Assembly (NCBI GenBank): GCA_016705235.1
Contig: JADIYP010000005.1
Location: 1-64,000, forward strand
Origin: Candidatus Leptovillus affinis
Lineage (GTDB): Bacteria; Chloroflexota; Anaerolineae; Promineifilales; Promineifilaceae
Length of the DNA: 64,000 bases
Direction: 5' to 3'
In this document: positions 35,499 through 45,111 of the stretch, one piece after another
How the letters are laid out: every line of letters starts with the position of its first letter
Position numbering within the stretch: the first letter of the stretch is position 1
Made by a program: the position numbers and the translations under genes
Notes under the pieces: generated by a model
What the model was told of the DNA's origin: nothing
The model's database searches: none
Seen by the model: the letters and a program-made list of their open reading frames with translations, nothing else

Positions 35499-38400
35499 TT
35501 ACGGCGTAGGCGTGGGCAAATCGACGGGTTGTTCGTCAACGGCCTCGTTTCCCTGTTCTTGGGTTGTGTCCGTGAGGGGCGCGCCGAAGAGGGCCGGGTA
35601 TTTGACGATGCGGTTGTTGTGCGTGTCGGCGATGTAGACATTGTCTTGGGCGTCGATGGCGATGCCGACCGGCAGGGCAAACTGCGTTGGCCCGGTTCCA
35701 AAGGAACCGAAGCGTCCGATGTAGTCGCCGAAAGCGTTAAAAATGAGTACGCGATACCCTTCCGGGTCGGTGACGTAGATGCGGCCGGCGCTGTCGGTGG
35801 CCAGGTAGGGTTTGTTGTCGATGGATTGGCTGTACCAGGCGTTGACGCTCCATTGATAAGCGGGGGTGAAGTCGGACGTAAATTGTTGGATACGGCCGTT
35901 CCACGTATCCGCCACATACACGGAGCCTTCTGGCCCGTTGGCCAGCCCGACCGGCTCGTTGAACTGCCCTGGCTGGCTGCCAAACTGGCCAATGGATTGC
36001 AGGAAGTTGCCGTCGCGGTCTAACACTTGCAGGCGGTGATTGCCGGTGTCGGTGACGAGCAGCCGGTTGTCATCCAGCAGCAAAATATCACGCGGGCCGT
36101 ATAAAAGGCCCAGACCGGGGTCGTTTTGGTCGATGGGGGAGCCGTTACGGCCGTATACAGCTTCCAGCACGCCATCCAACGTGAATTTTTGAATGCGATA
36201 GTTCCAGGTGTCGGCTACGTAGACGTAGGATTCATCGACGGCCAGATTCCACGGTTCGTTGAAGTTGCCCGGCTCGACGCCGAACTCGCCCCAGGATGTC
36301 TGGAAGCTGCCGTCTGCATCGAAGACCTGAATGCGATGGTTGCCGCTGTCGGCGATGTAGATACGGCCGTCTGGCCCAATCGTTACATTACGCGGCGTGG
36401 AAAACTCGCCTGGCCCCACGCCGGGCAGCCCGCTTTCGTTCAAAATCAACGACGGCGCAACTTGCAGATCATTTTCGGCATAAGGGTCTTGGAGCGACGT
36501 CGCATTGGTTGCGCCCACGCCATAATCCCACATATTCGCCAGCACATCTTTGCGAGTATATACCCGCAGTTCGTGGCGCAGCGGCCATTCTCGGCTGGTG
36601 TAGGTTCCGCCAAAAGTTTGCCCATACTTTTCATAGTCGCGGTAGAAGAAAATGTCCCACAGGGCTTGCCGCACGTTGGCATTGCCCAAACCGCGCCGTT
36701 CTAAATCGTTGGGATTGCCAAAAATGGCGTCCCAGGAGAGTTTGCGGTATTCCTCCATCGGCCACCAGAGGAATGTATAGGTGTGTTGTTCGTAATTGGT
36801 GCCCAGGTATGGTTCGACCTTGCCCCAATTTTGGCTGCCGGCCAGGATGATAGGCGATTCGTTCAACGTGTTGCCAGGGTTTTCGCCGTAATAAACGCGG
36901 TTGGGATAATCGCGCAGGTACCAGGTAAACGGCCAGGAAACATCGTTGTCGTAGGCAACCTTGATGCTTTTGTCGCCATACAGGCGCATGGACAACTCTT
37001 CCAACTGCGACATGACAATTTGTTTGGTGGCCGGCGCACCGTGGGCATAGACCATGAATTCAGAAGTGTAGTCGGCGTTGATGAAGCTCGACATGAAGGT
37101 GGCGCGAATGGTCAACAGGCTGAGCAAGGTGAAAATTGCCAGAATGACGACCAGGCTGCGCATGGATTTTTCGGCGGCGGCGGCATAGCGCCGCCAGGCG
37201 AAAAAGACGGCCAGCGCCACAACCAACAGGCCCAGAAACAGCCCCAGGTTTTGCAGAGCGTTGATTTGTTGGTCACCGAACTGCACTTTGCCCAGCCAAA
37301 GCTGGCCAAAGAGGCCAAAGCCAGTGACGAAGAGCAACAATGTGAGACCAAATAGAATGATGATTGGGCGCGAGAACAAGGTTTTTACATCTATGTGGCG
37401 CAGTTTTTCGTTGAAATACCAGCCGGTTAACAACCCCATGGGGATGACAAAGTGCGTGCTGAGCCAGGGCATTTTTTCGCCGGCGTAAGAGTAGGCTGCC
37501 CAGGTGAGCAGCAGCCACCAGGTGACGAAGGGCACAAATTCCAATATCTGGTTGACGGAAAAGAGGGAAAGCAGGCTGCCTTCGGGCGTCCATTGGCGGG
37601 CCAGCCGCTGGCGATAGACAAACAGCCAAAATAGGATGCCTGCGCCGAAGATGATGAGGGCCAGGATGATGCCCAGGAGGTTGTTACGGCCGTCTTGCGC
37701 TGGGGCCATCAACCCACCGGCTGTGAGTGAGCGGGTGTATAACCAGTTGGAAAGGCTGTAAGCCAGAAAGGCCGCCAGTAGAAGCGTCACCCAATAGGCG
37801 AGAATCTGATGCAGGCGTTGTTTTTTATGCCACAACCAGATAGCCGCCGCCGAGAAGATGACGGGCAAAAATTCGTAGATGGGCATGACGACCAAGTAGT
37901 AAAAAGTGGGTTGGCTGCCACGCTGCACGCCTTGTTGTTCCAGCCAATACCCCAGGGAGCCGACCAATCCGCTGGCCAGACCGCTGGGATTGGTGAAGAC
38001 GGAGGTGTAGAGGACGGTGAAGATGGTGTAGAAGATGACGGCCGTTTTCACCCATCGCTTTTTGTCCCACCACAGGCCCACAAGCACGGAAACGATGAGG
38101 GTGGGGATGAGGAAAAATCCGGAGCGCACCAGCCCGGACTGCATTAAAGAACTCCAGCAGGTGGCGTTGCCCATGCGCGCCGCCAACAAGGCGAGCGCGT
38201 TCATACTTTCCTGGCCTTCCAGGATGCATTTGTTGATGGTGTAGTCGGTGGGGTTCCAACCGGCGATTTTGGTGAACAATGGCGAGGCCATCGGCAGGAT
38301 GAGCGTTGTAAAGAGCAGGATGATGTCGAATTCGGGGTATTGGTCCAGGTGTGGGCGGAAGGCGTTGGCGCCTAAAAACAGCGCCACGCCCAGCAGCATG

Positions 38401-39308
38401 ATGCCGCCAATCTGGCTCCAACGCCAGATGGCGTCGTTAGGGGTTTGGGGAACGGCCGTATCGCTTAAATCTGGGTTCGGGTTGGCGGCAAATCCTTCCT
38501 GAGTGGCTGTGGCTGTGGCCGCCGCCTGAGGCGTTGCGCTAACCAGCCGCTTGCCAATCATGCCGCCGCCAACCAACAGCACCGCCAGCATCATGATCAG
38601 GATGGGCGTGCGCAGCCGGCCCAAATTTTCGCGGAACCAGGGGGCGGTGATGGCCTGCACGGCCAACCGCATCACCAGAAAGCTGCCAAAGATAGCCACG
38701 TAAATAAAGGCCACTTCTTTTGTGGAAAACATCAGCGCCAGGCCACCGGCAAACCACCACAAATACTTCTCTTTGCGCTCGCTAAAATAGTGCCAAATGG
38801 CGATGAAGACGATCATCGACCAGACGATGACGTAAATGTCGTGGCGGATATAACGCGAGTAATAGGTGATATAGGGCGAAATCAAAAAGATGAAGCTGGT
38901 GAACAATGCGCCCACTTTGCCCAATTGGCTGCGGAGAAAATAGGGCATGAGCACCAAAATCACTCCCAGGATGGCCACCGGCAGACGGGCCGTGAAATCA
39001 TTGGCGCCCAGCAGCCAGTAGGTGAGGGCGGTGATGTGGAACAGAAATGGGCCGTGCATCAGCGGCGTGTGTTGGTAGCCGTCGCCATTGAAATATTGAT
39101 AGGAAAACTGGGTATGCAGGCTTTCGTCGTGGCTCATGACGCGGCTGCCCAAGGCAACAAACCGGCTGATGATCGCCAAAATGGCGAAGGTGATGTAAAT
39201 GGCTTTTTCCCAGTCCAGACGTGTGGCTGCCAGCAACGGCCGTGAGAGCATCTCGTTGATGGTAGTGGTGAATTTGCTGGGGGTAGATAGTTCGCTCATA
39301 ACTGTCAT
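35499..39308 (-). CDS. Agl23-like (TIGR03663-type) GT-C membrane protein fused to six NHL repeats
   Basis: A 1269-residue protein (start ATG 39308, or 39299). The N-terminal 700 or so residues form a GT-C membrane domain with SHDESLHTQFSYQYF in the first loop and PLMHGPFLFHITAL, then YSRYIRHDIYVI, as in the Agl23/flippase-activity-associated family of archaea and Chloroflexi. After an external region of about 200 residues the last 300 residues hold six NHL blades, each with a core like IYIADSGNHRIQVF, VYVADTWNYRIQKF or VYIADTHNNRIVKY. Six blades make a complete propeller, presumably outside the cell. The gene ends an apparent minus-strand operon with another GT-C gene, an ECF sigma factor and an anti-sigma factor. 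Confidence 0.85.
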   Translation of the reverse strand: MTVMSELSTPSKFTTTINEMLSRPLLAATRLDWEKAIYITFAILAIISRFVALGSRVMSHDESLHTQFSYQYFNGDGYQHTPLMHGPFLFHITALTYWLLGANDFTARLPVAILGVILVLMPYFLRSQLGKVGALFTSFIFLISPYITYYSRYIRHDIYVIVWSMIVFIAIWHYFSERKEKYLWWFAGGLALMFSTKEVAFIYVAIFGSFLVMRLAVQAITAPWFRENLGRLRTPILIMMLAVLLVGGGMIGKRLVSATPQAAATATATQEGFAANPNPDLSDTAVPQTPNDAIWRWSQIGGIMLLGVALFLGANAFRPHLDQYPEFDIILLFTTLILPMASPLFTKIAGWNPTDYTINKCILEGQESMNALALLAARMGNATCWSSLMQSGLVRSGFFLIPTLIVSVLVGLWWDKKRWVKTAVIFYTIFTVLYTSVFTNPSGLASGLVGSLGYWLEQQGVQRGSQPTFYYLVVMPIYEFLPVIFSAAAIWLWHKKQRLHQILAYWVTLLLAAFLAYSLSNWLYTRSLTAGGLMAPAQDGRNNLLGIILALIIFGAGILFWLFVYRQRLARQWTPEGSLLSLFSVNQILEFVPFVTWWLLLTWAAYSYAGEKMPWLSTHFVIPMGLLTGWYFNEKLRHIDVKTLFSRPIIILFGLTLLLFVTGFGLFGQLWLGKVQFGDQQINALQNLGLFLGLLVVALAVFFAWRRYAAAAEKSMRSLVVILAIFTLLSLLTIRATFMSSFINADYTSEFMVYAHGAPATKQIVMSQLEELSMRLYGDKSIKVAYDNDVSWPFTWYLRDYPNRVYYGENPGNTLNESPIILAGSQNWGKVEPYLGTNYEQHTYTFLWWPMEEYRKLSWDAIFGNPNDLERRGLGNANVRQALWDIFFYRDYEKYGQTFGGTYTSREWPLRHELRVYTRKDVLANMWDYGVGATNATSLQDPYAENDLQVAPSLILNESGLPGVGPGEFSTPRNVTIGPDGRIYIADSGNHRIQVFDADGSFQTSWGEFGVEPGNFNEPWNLAVDESYVYVADTWNYRIQKFTLDGVLEAVYGRNGSPIDQNDPGLGLLYGPRDILLLDDNRLLVTDTGNHRLQVLDRDGNFLQSIGQFGSQPGQFNEPVGLANGPEGSVYVADTWNGRIQQFTSDFTPAYQWSVNAWYSQSIDNKPYLATDSAGRIYVTDPEGYRVLIFNAFGDYIGRFGSFGTGPTQFALPVGIAIDAQDNVYIADTHNNRIVKYPALFGAPLTDTTQEQGNEAVDEQPVDLPTPTP

Positions 39309-39323
39309 TATTCCTGAGTGAGT

Positions 39324-39893
39324 TTAATTGGTTGAAATGGGCGGCCGGGCCAGGGCCAGCGGCGTCGGCATTGGGGCGGGCGTGGGATTGGCCTGGCTTT
39401 GGAAGGCCGGCTGGCCGGCTGGCGCAGTGGTGGCCGACACGGCCGTTTCCAACACCCGCGTACTTGTGCCCATTTCGGCTAATGTGGCCGTGGCTGTGCT
39501 GGTGATGGTGGCTGTACTGACGACGGCCGTAGGCAGCGGCGGCTGCCAGGCGCGCCGCGTTTGCCCGAAACGCAGGCCAAACGTGCCAATCAGCAACAGC
39601 AGCAGCAGTCCAGCCAGCGCCAACTGTCGCTGCGGGTGCTGCCGGTGGCTGGCTTTAGCAGGGCGGCGGCTGGGAATGGCGGGCATGAGTTGGGGCAAAC
39701 GGCCGTAACCCGGTTCCGTGGCCGCTTGCACTGTGCGCCGCACCAGATCGCCAAGCTGCCGTTCGGATTTTAGCGCCTGACGGCAGGCGGCACATTCGGC
39801 CGCATGGAGTTCTACTCGCCGCCGTTCGCTTCCGGGCAGTAAATCCAGCACATAATCGGAAATTAAGGGTAAAACGTGTTCTTGGTTCATCAT
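39324..39893 (-). CDS. Zinc-finger anti-sigma factor, membrane-anchored
   Basis: A 189-residue protein. The N-terminal cytoplasmic part has H30xxxC34xxC37 (HAAECAACR), the zinc-binding core of ZAS-type anti-sigma factors, which sequester ECF sigma factors. One membrane span lies at about residues 91-108 (ALAGLLLLLLIGTFGL). The outer part of about 80 residues is rich in Thr, Ala and Pro. The sigma factor gene ends 65 bp upstream, so the pair is very likely functional together. The Agl23-like gene starts 15 bp downstream. The outside tail could sense an envelope signal; that is inference. Confidence 0.85.
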   Translation of the reverse strand: MMNQEHVLPLISDYVLDLLPGSERRRVELHAAECAACRQALKSERQLGDLVRRTVQAATEPGYGRLPQLMPAIPSRRPAKASHRQHPQRQLALAGLLLLLLIGTFGLRFGQTRRAWQPPLPTAVVSTATITSTATATLAEMGTSTRVLETAVSATTAPAGQPAFQSQANPTPAPMPTPLALARPPISTN

Positions 39894-39958
39894 CTATCTA
39901 TACACGATCAGGTGTGAAAAGCCTCATGGCGTGGTTTGTGTTTCCGGCTGCGGACGAA

Positions 39959-40573
39959 TTACGGCTGCTCCGCCAGCAGGTCGCGTAAGGCTGCGTGGGC
40001 CAGCCTCATGCGCGATTCGGCCGTTTTGGTGGGAATGCCCAACACGGCCCCAATTTCCGGGTAAGAAAGGTTTTCGTAGTAACGCAGAACGGCCGTTTCC
40101 CGTAGTTTGGGCGATAGTTTTGTCAGCGCTTCCCAGACCATGTGTTGATCGGCGTTCAGGGCGGCGGCTTCAGGCGGGCCGGGCGTCTGCTCATCAGCCA
40201 CCTCATCCTCAGGCAGGACCTGATTCAGGGAAAAAGTGGGCAGCCATTTGCGCCGCCGCTTGTTGCGGCAGCGGCTGATGGCAATGCGATACAACCATGT
40301 CTTAAACGACGCCTTATGCGGATCATAATCGGCCAGTTTGCGAAAAGCGTATTCAAAACTATCTTGCAGCACTTCTTCGGCGTCTTCTTTGTGCTGCAAG
40401 AGGCTAAACGTGAGCCGGTAAATCATGTCGGCGTGGGTATTGTAGAGGGCCACATAGGCCAGTTCTTCACCGGCCAGGCAGCGGGCAATCAATGCCTGAA
40501 GGTGTGGGTCGGCATAAGTGGGCGTTGTTTCGCCGGGCGTCCAGGCGATGGCCTGGGGGTCTGATGCGTTCAT
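39959..40573 (-). CDS. ECF-type RNA polymerase sigma factor
   Basis: A 204-residue sigma-70 family protein with sigma-2 and sigma-4 regions only. Region 2 has YRLTFSLLQHKEDAEEVLQ and FKTWLYRIAISRCRNKRR; region 4 has LRETAVLRYYENLSYPEIG and TAESRMRLAHAAL. The start is set at 40573 because its ATG overlaps the TGA of the upstream glycosyltransferase as ATGA, which suggests translational coupling. Longer frames to 40648 overlap that gene further. The cognate anti-sigma factor follows. Targets probably include its own operon; no promoter motif was identified. Confidence 0.9.
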   Translation of the reverse strand: MNASDPQAIAWTPGETTPTYADPHLQALIARCLAGEELAYVALYNTHADMIYRLTFSLLQHKEDAEEVLQDSFEYAFRKLADYDPHKASFKTWLYRIAISRCRNKRRRKWLPTFSLNQVLPEDEVADEQTPGPPEAAALNADQHMVWEALTKLSPKLRETAVLRYYENLSYPEIGAVLGIPTKTAESRMRLAHAALRDLLAEQP

Positions 40574-42360
40574 TGAGTTAAATCCGCCCGCAGCCATAAA
40601 ACGAGGCGCTGCTGTTGGGAAACGGCCGTGCTCTCCTGAAACAGCCACCAGCGCAGCGTATCCAAAATGGGCGATACCGATAATCCAGAAGAAACGACGC
40701 CGGTATGCAGCAAGCCAAAATCCGCCCCCATATAATCGCTGCCAAAAGCCGGTTCGGCCACATCGGGCGTCAGAATCAGGCTGAATGTGGCCGCCGGGGG
40801 CAGCGAATCACCGATCTGCGCCTGCGGGAAATCGCGCAGATACCAGGCCAACACCGGCGAATTGACGGCGCTGTACAAGTCTATGTCTGTGCCGCTGCCC
40901 ACTATTTGCCAGGACAATAACTCGATTTGCCTGATGAGGGAGCGCACATCATCGTCGGTTCCGGTGGTCACCCATGTTTCGCGCGGGTCGTTGGCCGCCA
41001 TTTGCCCCAACCACGAGGCTGTGCCCCATTGATAGAGGAAAAGCATCGCCAATACACTGAGCAAAACGCCCTGATAGGTGGAGCGAACGTCCCAGGTGAT
41101 GAGAAAATAGATAGTCGTCAGCGCCAGCGTCAGGCCAAATAGGGCAATCCAGATGTGCGAGAAATCGGTCGGATTAAACACGCTGATGCGCAAAAAGCGG
41201 CTGATATTCACAAACATCAGCCCCCACACAATCAGCAAGCCCAGGGTTAAGCCCCAACCGCGCAAATGGATTTTGTCGCCGATCATGGCGGCGGCAAAGC
41301 ACCCCAGCAGCAAATAACCCGCCAAAGAGGCCAGCGCGGCATTGCTGATGATGCCCTGCTGGAGCAGAATGATGGCAAATCCGCCGAGCAGCCAATAAAC
41401 GAATAAGCGCGGCAGCGCCTGACGGTTCCAACTGGCCCACACAAACGCCGCAAATCCGACGATGATGAGTGTCAAATCGTAACGGGCAATGGCGAGGAAA
41501 GGTTTGATCACTGGTTCCAGGTCAGAACGGCCGAATTGCTGCACCCAGGCGGTAAACACGGCCGTTCCCCCACCAATGCCCGACAGATTGAATAAAAAGG
41601 TGGTGGTCAGCATCAGGAAAACGATTAAGCCGGTCAGCGCCGCCGCTGGCCCCACGGCCGTTTCCTTTTCCGTTTCTGTTTCCGCCGCCGTTTCGTCCAC
41701 CTCGCCGGTCTCTTCTGGCTGGTTCAGGCGTGGGCCGATGGTTGTCTGCCAAAACCAGGCGATGCCCAACGCAGCCAACCCGCTGTAAAACAAGGGCGCG
41801 CTGGCGATGCCCAGCCCCAAAGCGGCGGCCAGGGTGATGGCCCAACGGCCGTCACGCGAATCTTGCCAGCGCACCCACGCCGCCAGCAGTAAAAAGATGG
41901 CAAACAAGGCAATCGCCTCGCCGCCGGCCGTGCGGGCGGTGATGGTGGTGATGGGCGAAACGGCCAGGAAAACGGCCGTAATCAACGCGCCCACCGGACC
42001 CATTCGTTGGCGCAGCAGCCAGGGCAGCAGCACCAGCGCCACCCCAAACAAAGCCGGAACCAGACGCATGACTGCATCGCTGAATCCCAAGACCTGGGTA
42101 GCCAGCGCTGTGAGGGTGAAGTAGGCCGGGCTGCCGGGGAAGACGGCCGTGTGTCCGGGCTGCCAGAAGCGCCACACCGCCAACGCCGCCTCCGCTTCCT
42201 TGGGCGACAGCGGCAGGCTCCCCAGGTTTACCAGGCGCAGCAGGCCCGCCGCCAGCGCGACCAGGGCAAAAAGCGCGTCAGCAATTGTCAGCCGCGCGGC
42301 CCAATTGGGCTGCCAGGTTGTTTTTGTGTCCATGTTCACATTGCTCGTATCATCTATCAT
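40570..42360 (-). CDS. GT-C type membrane protein with altered first-loop acidic motif
   Basis: A 596-residue polytopic protein related to the TIGR03663/GT-C group. After the first span, the loop reads LPLSPKEAEAALAVWRF where an active GT-C protein normally has a DE pair, so the first acid is replaced by Lys. GSPAYFTLTALATQVLG and AVMRLVPALFGV match the second-loop landmarks of the family. About a dozen spans follow, then a soluble C-terminal region (SPVLAWYLRDFPQAQIGD). The same YLRDFP/YLRDYP phrase occurs in the Agl23-like protein encoded downstream (WPFTWYLRDYP). It begins the operon with sigma, anti-sigma and Agl23-like genes, its stop overlapping the sigma start by ATGA. Confidence 0.78.
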   Translation of the reverse strand: MIDDTSNVNMDTKTTWQPNWAARLTIADALFALVALAAGLLRLVNLGSLPLSPKEAEAALAVWRFWQPGHTAVFPGSPAYFTLTALATQVLGFSDAVMRLVPALFGVALVLLPWLLRQRMGPVGALITAVFLAVSPITTITARTAGGEAIALFAIFLLLAAWVRWQDSRDGRWAITLAAALGLGIASAPLFYSGLAALGIAWFWQTTIGPRLNQPEETGEVDETAAETETEKETAVGPAAALTGLIVFLMLTTTFLFNLSGIGGGTAVFTAWVQQFGRSDLEPVIKPFLAIARYDLTLIIVGFAAFVWASWNRQALPRLFVYWLLGGFAIILLQQGIISNAALASLAGYLLLGCFAAAMIGDKIHLRGWGLTLGLLIVWGLMFVNISRFLRISVFNPTDFSHIWIALFGLTLALTTIYFLITWDVRSTYQGVLLSVLAMLFLYQWGTASWLGQMAANDPRETWVTTGTDDDVRSLIRQIELLSWQIVGSGTDIDLYSAVNSPVLAWYLRDFPQAQIGDSLPPAATFSLILTPDVAEPAFGSDYMGADFGLLHTGVVSSGLSVSPILDTLRWWLFQESTAVSQQQRLVLWLRADLTQ

Positions 42361-42370
42361 ACTTTATAAG

Positions 42371-42430
42371 AACCCCAAGGGTTTAAGTTCCAAGATGTCT
42401 ACCTTCTCAAAAACAAACCCTTGGGGTTTT
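42371..42430. repeat. Dispersed inverted-repeat element, shorter arms
   Basis: AACCCCAAGGGTTT (from 42371) pairs with AAACCCTTGGGGTT (to 42430), with a divergent centre compared with other copies. It lies between the end of the DUF2298 gene and the start of the GT-C gene on the same strand, 11 bases before that start. Confidence 0.88.
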
Positions 42431-42438
42431 GTTTTTTG

Positions 42439-45054
42439 CTACTGCCAGCGATAAATGGTGACACTACCATTTTGGAAGGCTACTGCCAACCGACCGGCAA
42501 ATTTTTCATCCACCTGCGCACCATAGGCGTCGCGTTCCAGACCGCCCACAAAAATGTACTCCACGTTGTATTGGTCCAGCAGGGCGGCCGTCATGGCCCA
42601 ATCGGACAGGGTGTAGATGTTGTTGACGGCCGGATCACGCAGGGCGGGTTCTGGCGTGTCGGGTCCGCGCCATTGGTATTCGTGGCCGCCCCAGCCGAGC
42701 AGGGTGGGTATGCCGGTGTTGGCGGAAACACGGCCGTATCCCGAATACTGCCCGCCCACCGCTTCCAAAATCACCGCTGGTCCGGTCACATTTTCGCGCA
42801 GCCACATAATCGCGGCGTATTCGTCCGGGTTGTACCGTTCGACGTAAGCCAGGCCGTTCAGAGTGGCCGGGGCGCGGTTTTCCAGCGTCGCCGGGCCGCG
42901 ATATTCCATCGCCCGCGACTGCACGCCGTAAAAAGGAAACAAAACGGCAAACGCCAGCATCAGCCCATAGCCGCCCACCGCCGCCAGCGGCACAAAGCGC
43001 TGGATGCCCTGCCGCCAATGGGCGAGCAAATAATCCAGCCCAAACAGGCCGGCCACGCCAAACAGCACCCACGCCTGATAATAAAATTTGAAGATCGTGT
43101 TCAGCCGTTGGCCAAAATTATCGCGCAGATAGACAAATTCTGGCCCCAGGGTCAGCAGCGCGCCGGTGAGAACCAGCAGCAAAACGAACGGCGCGGCGGA
43201 AACGGGGAGCGTTGCGGCGTCTTCTGGTTTGCTGATCGTCGCGTCTCCTGGCTCACTTGTCTCCTTGCCCAGGTGTTCGTGCCAGACCATGACCACCAGG
43301 GCGATGAGGCCGGCCAGGTAAAGGATCATGGCGGGGTGGGTCAGGCGGTTGGCGAGGTAGGTGGGCAGGATGGCGAAAACGGCCGTTAACCCCCATCCCA
43401 ACGCCACGCCGCTTTCCGGCCGGGCCGCCAGGGTAATGCCCAGCTCGTCGGCCAGCGAACTGACGCGCCAGCCGCCGTCGGCGCTGCTGGCGACAACCCA
43501 GCTAAAGAACAGGGTTAGAAAGAACAGGGCGGCGAGCAAGGCGACGGCCGTGCCCACACCTTTTTGCCAATGCCGCAAACGCTGCCGCACCGCCAGCGCC
43601 GCCAACCAAATGGTGATGGCCCATAACGGCATGGCAAAAATAACCAAAAACTGTGGCAAGCGGGTCGCCTGCATAAGCATGGGCAGCAAAAACGGCGGTC
43701 CGGCCTGCGATTTAAAGCCCAGATAAAAGGGCAAATAGAGCAGAACGGCCGGCACGATGAGCAATATGCCCATGATAATGCCCTGGGTGAGGATACGGCC
43801 GTTCCACCCTTCCGCTCGCCACCGTCCCAGCGCAAACGCACCGGCCACCACAAACAAATAAATAAACACATCCCAGGTATTTAGAAATGACAGCCCGCCC
43901 AGAACCAGCGCCGTAAACAGAAAAAAGGCAGGGTCGGGGATGAAGGTTTGGAGAGTGGAGACAGGCGACAGGAGATTGGGAATTGGGGATTGGCGCTCCT
44001 TCTCAAATCGCCAATCGCCAATCTCTTCCTTGCGCCACCATGCCAGGGCCACGGCCAGACTGAGAAAGGCAAACGGCAGGGCCAGCACATGCGGGTGCAT
44101 ATCGCCCAGAATGAAGCTGAAGCCGGGGAATTCAGCAATGGGTTCCAGCCCTTCTTCGGCGCGGCCGGAAAGGTGGTATTCGTGGATGGGGCGCGAGGAG
44201 CGCCACCACCACCAGCCGCCGCCTTCGTAACGCGGCGTCTGATCCGGCGCATATGTGGTGTTGATGTCGCGCACGTCCAACCACGCCCAAAATTCTGTGG
44301 GACCAACCTGGTTGGCGTATAACACTTCCAGAGTGATTTGCTGGTTGCCGGCGATGGGCAGCGCGACGGCCGCAACCACGCCCAACAACCGCGCGATGGT
44401 GTGCGCGCCGCGTAAGGCGATCAAATTGTAGACCAGGCCAAAAGCGCCTACGGCCGTTCCCGCCACCAGCCAGGCAATCGCCAAATTAAAGGCAATCGCC
44501 TCCGGCACAGCCGCCAGCCGCGCCAGCACGGATGTCATCACATAGCCGAAATAGTAGTAACTGATGGCGTAGCCGGAGAGCCAGGGGTCTAGCGGCGGCA
44601 TGGTGGGGCTGCGGCCGGCCGAATTGAGAAAGGCAAATTCCATCGGCTTTTCGGTGGCTGTGATGGCCGGATTTTGGGCGCGCACCCATACCCACAGGGC
44701 AAACATCGCTGCGAACACCAGCTCGGTAATGAGGACTTGCCGCCAATTCTCGCGCAGCCAGGGGAGAACGGCCGTTCCTCCCGCCTGTCGTTCCCGATAC
44801 ACCGCCCATGCCGACAGCCCCACCACCAGAACCAGGGCCAGCACAATACCACCTACGTCGTTTTGCAGGAAGCCAAGACTGCCCAACAGCCAAAACACAA
44901 AGGTAACGAGCAGCAGGCCCAACATTTTGGTGAAAGCGTAGCCCCGGTCAGGCAGAGATTTAAGAAAGTGAGCCGCCAGCGGGAAAACGGCCGTGCCCAA
45001 AACCATCAGCACAACCCACCAGCGAAAAGCGGCAAAAATGTCAGAAAGTGGCAT
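42439..45054 (-). CDS. DUF2298 (YYY-motif) membrane protein
   Basis: An 871-residue multi-spanning protein of the DUF2298 family, known from Chloroflexi and archaea and named after its YYY motif. Here the motif is AISYYYFGYVMTSVLARL. Other landmarks are LPDRGYAFTKMLGLL near the N-terminus, EKPMEFAFLNS, DPWLSGY, GDMHPHVLALPFAFL and LIALVVMVWHEH. Near the end are the external segments YAAIMWLRENV, VILEAVGGQYSGYGRVS, PTLLGWGGHEYQWRG and YNVEYIFVGGLERD. A heptamer repeat at 43961-44024 is translated in frame (EEIGDWRFEKERQSPIPN). The same domain is fused to a glycosyltransferase in the adjacent gene. A role in polyprenyl-linked glycan transfer is suspected but unproven. Confidence 0.88.
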   Translation of the reverse strand: MPLSDIFAAFRWWVVLMVLGTAVFPLAAHFLKSLPDRGYAFTKMLGLLLVTFVFWLLGSLGFLQNDVGGIVLALVLVVGLSAWAVYRERQAGGTAVLPWLRENWRQVLITELVFAAMFALWVWVRAQNPAITATEKPMEFAFLNSAGRSPTMPPLDPWLSGYAISYYYFGYVMTSVLARLAAVPEAIAFNLAIAWLVAGTAVGAFGLVYNLIALRGAHTIARLLGVVAAVALPIAGNQQITLEVLYANQVGPTEFWAWLDVRDINTTYAPDQTPRYEGGGWWWWRSSRPIHEYHLSGRAEEGLEPIAEFPGFSFILGDMHPHVLALPFAFLSLAVALAWWRKEEIGDWRFEKERQSPIPNLLSPVSTLQTFIPDPAFFLFTALVLGGLSFLNTWDVFIYLFVVAGAFALGRWRAEGWNGRILTQGIIMGILLIVPAVLLYLPFYLGFKSQAGPPFLLPMLMQATRLPQFLVIFAMPLWAITIWLAALAVRQRLRHWQKGVGTAVALLAALFFLTLFFSWVVASSADGGWRVSSLADELGITLAARPESGVALGWGLTAVFAILPTYLANRLTHPAMILYLAGLIALVVMVWHEHLGKETSEPGDATISKPEDAATLPVSAAPFVLLLVLTGALLTLGPEFVYLRDNFGQRLNTIFKFYYQAWVLFGVAGLFGLDYLLAHWRQGIQRFVPLAAVGGYGLMLAFAVLFPFYGVQSRAMEYRGPATLENRAPATLNGLAYVERYNPDEYAAIMWLRENVTGPAVILEAVGGQYSGYGRVSANTGIPTLLGWGGHEYQWRGPDTPEPALRDPAVNNIYTLSDWAMTAALLDQYNVEYIFVGGLERDAYGAQVDEKFAGRLAVAFQNGSVTIYRWQ

Positions 45055-45111
45055 ACAGTTTGTGGTCCAAACAGATGATGCGAGCTGCGTGATGCGTAAG
45101 TCCCTTATGCA
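45055..45111. repeat. GATGCGT-type heptamer repeat remnant between two DUF2298-containing genes
   Basis: GCGTGATGCGTAAGTCCCTT and ATGCATCACGCGCC form a short foldback of the same heptamer family as at 35431. It lies directly after the stop of the upstream fusion gene. Confidence 0.6.

Noticed and set aside
35466..36023. Plus-strand ORF of 185 codons opposite the NHL repeats
   Set aside because: Antisense shadow of a repeated coding region; periodic text comes from the NHL blades on the other strand.
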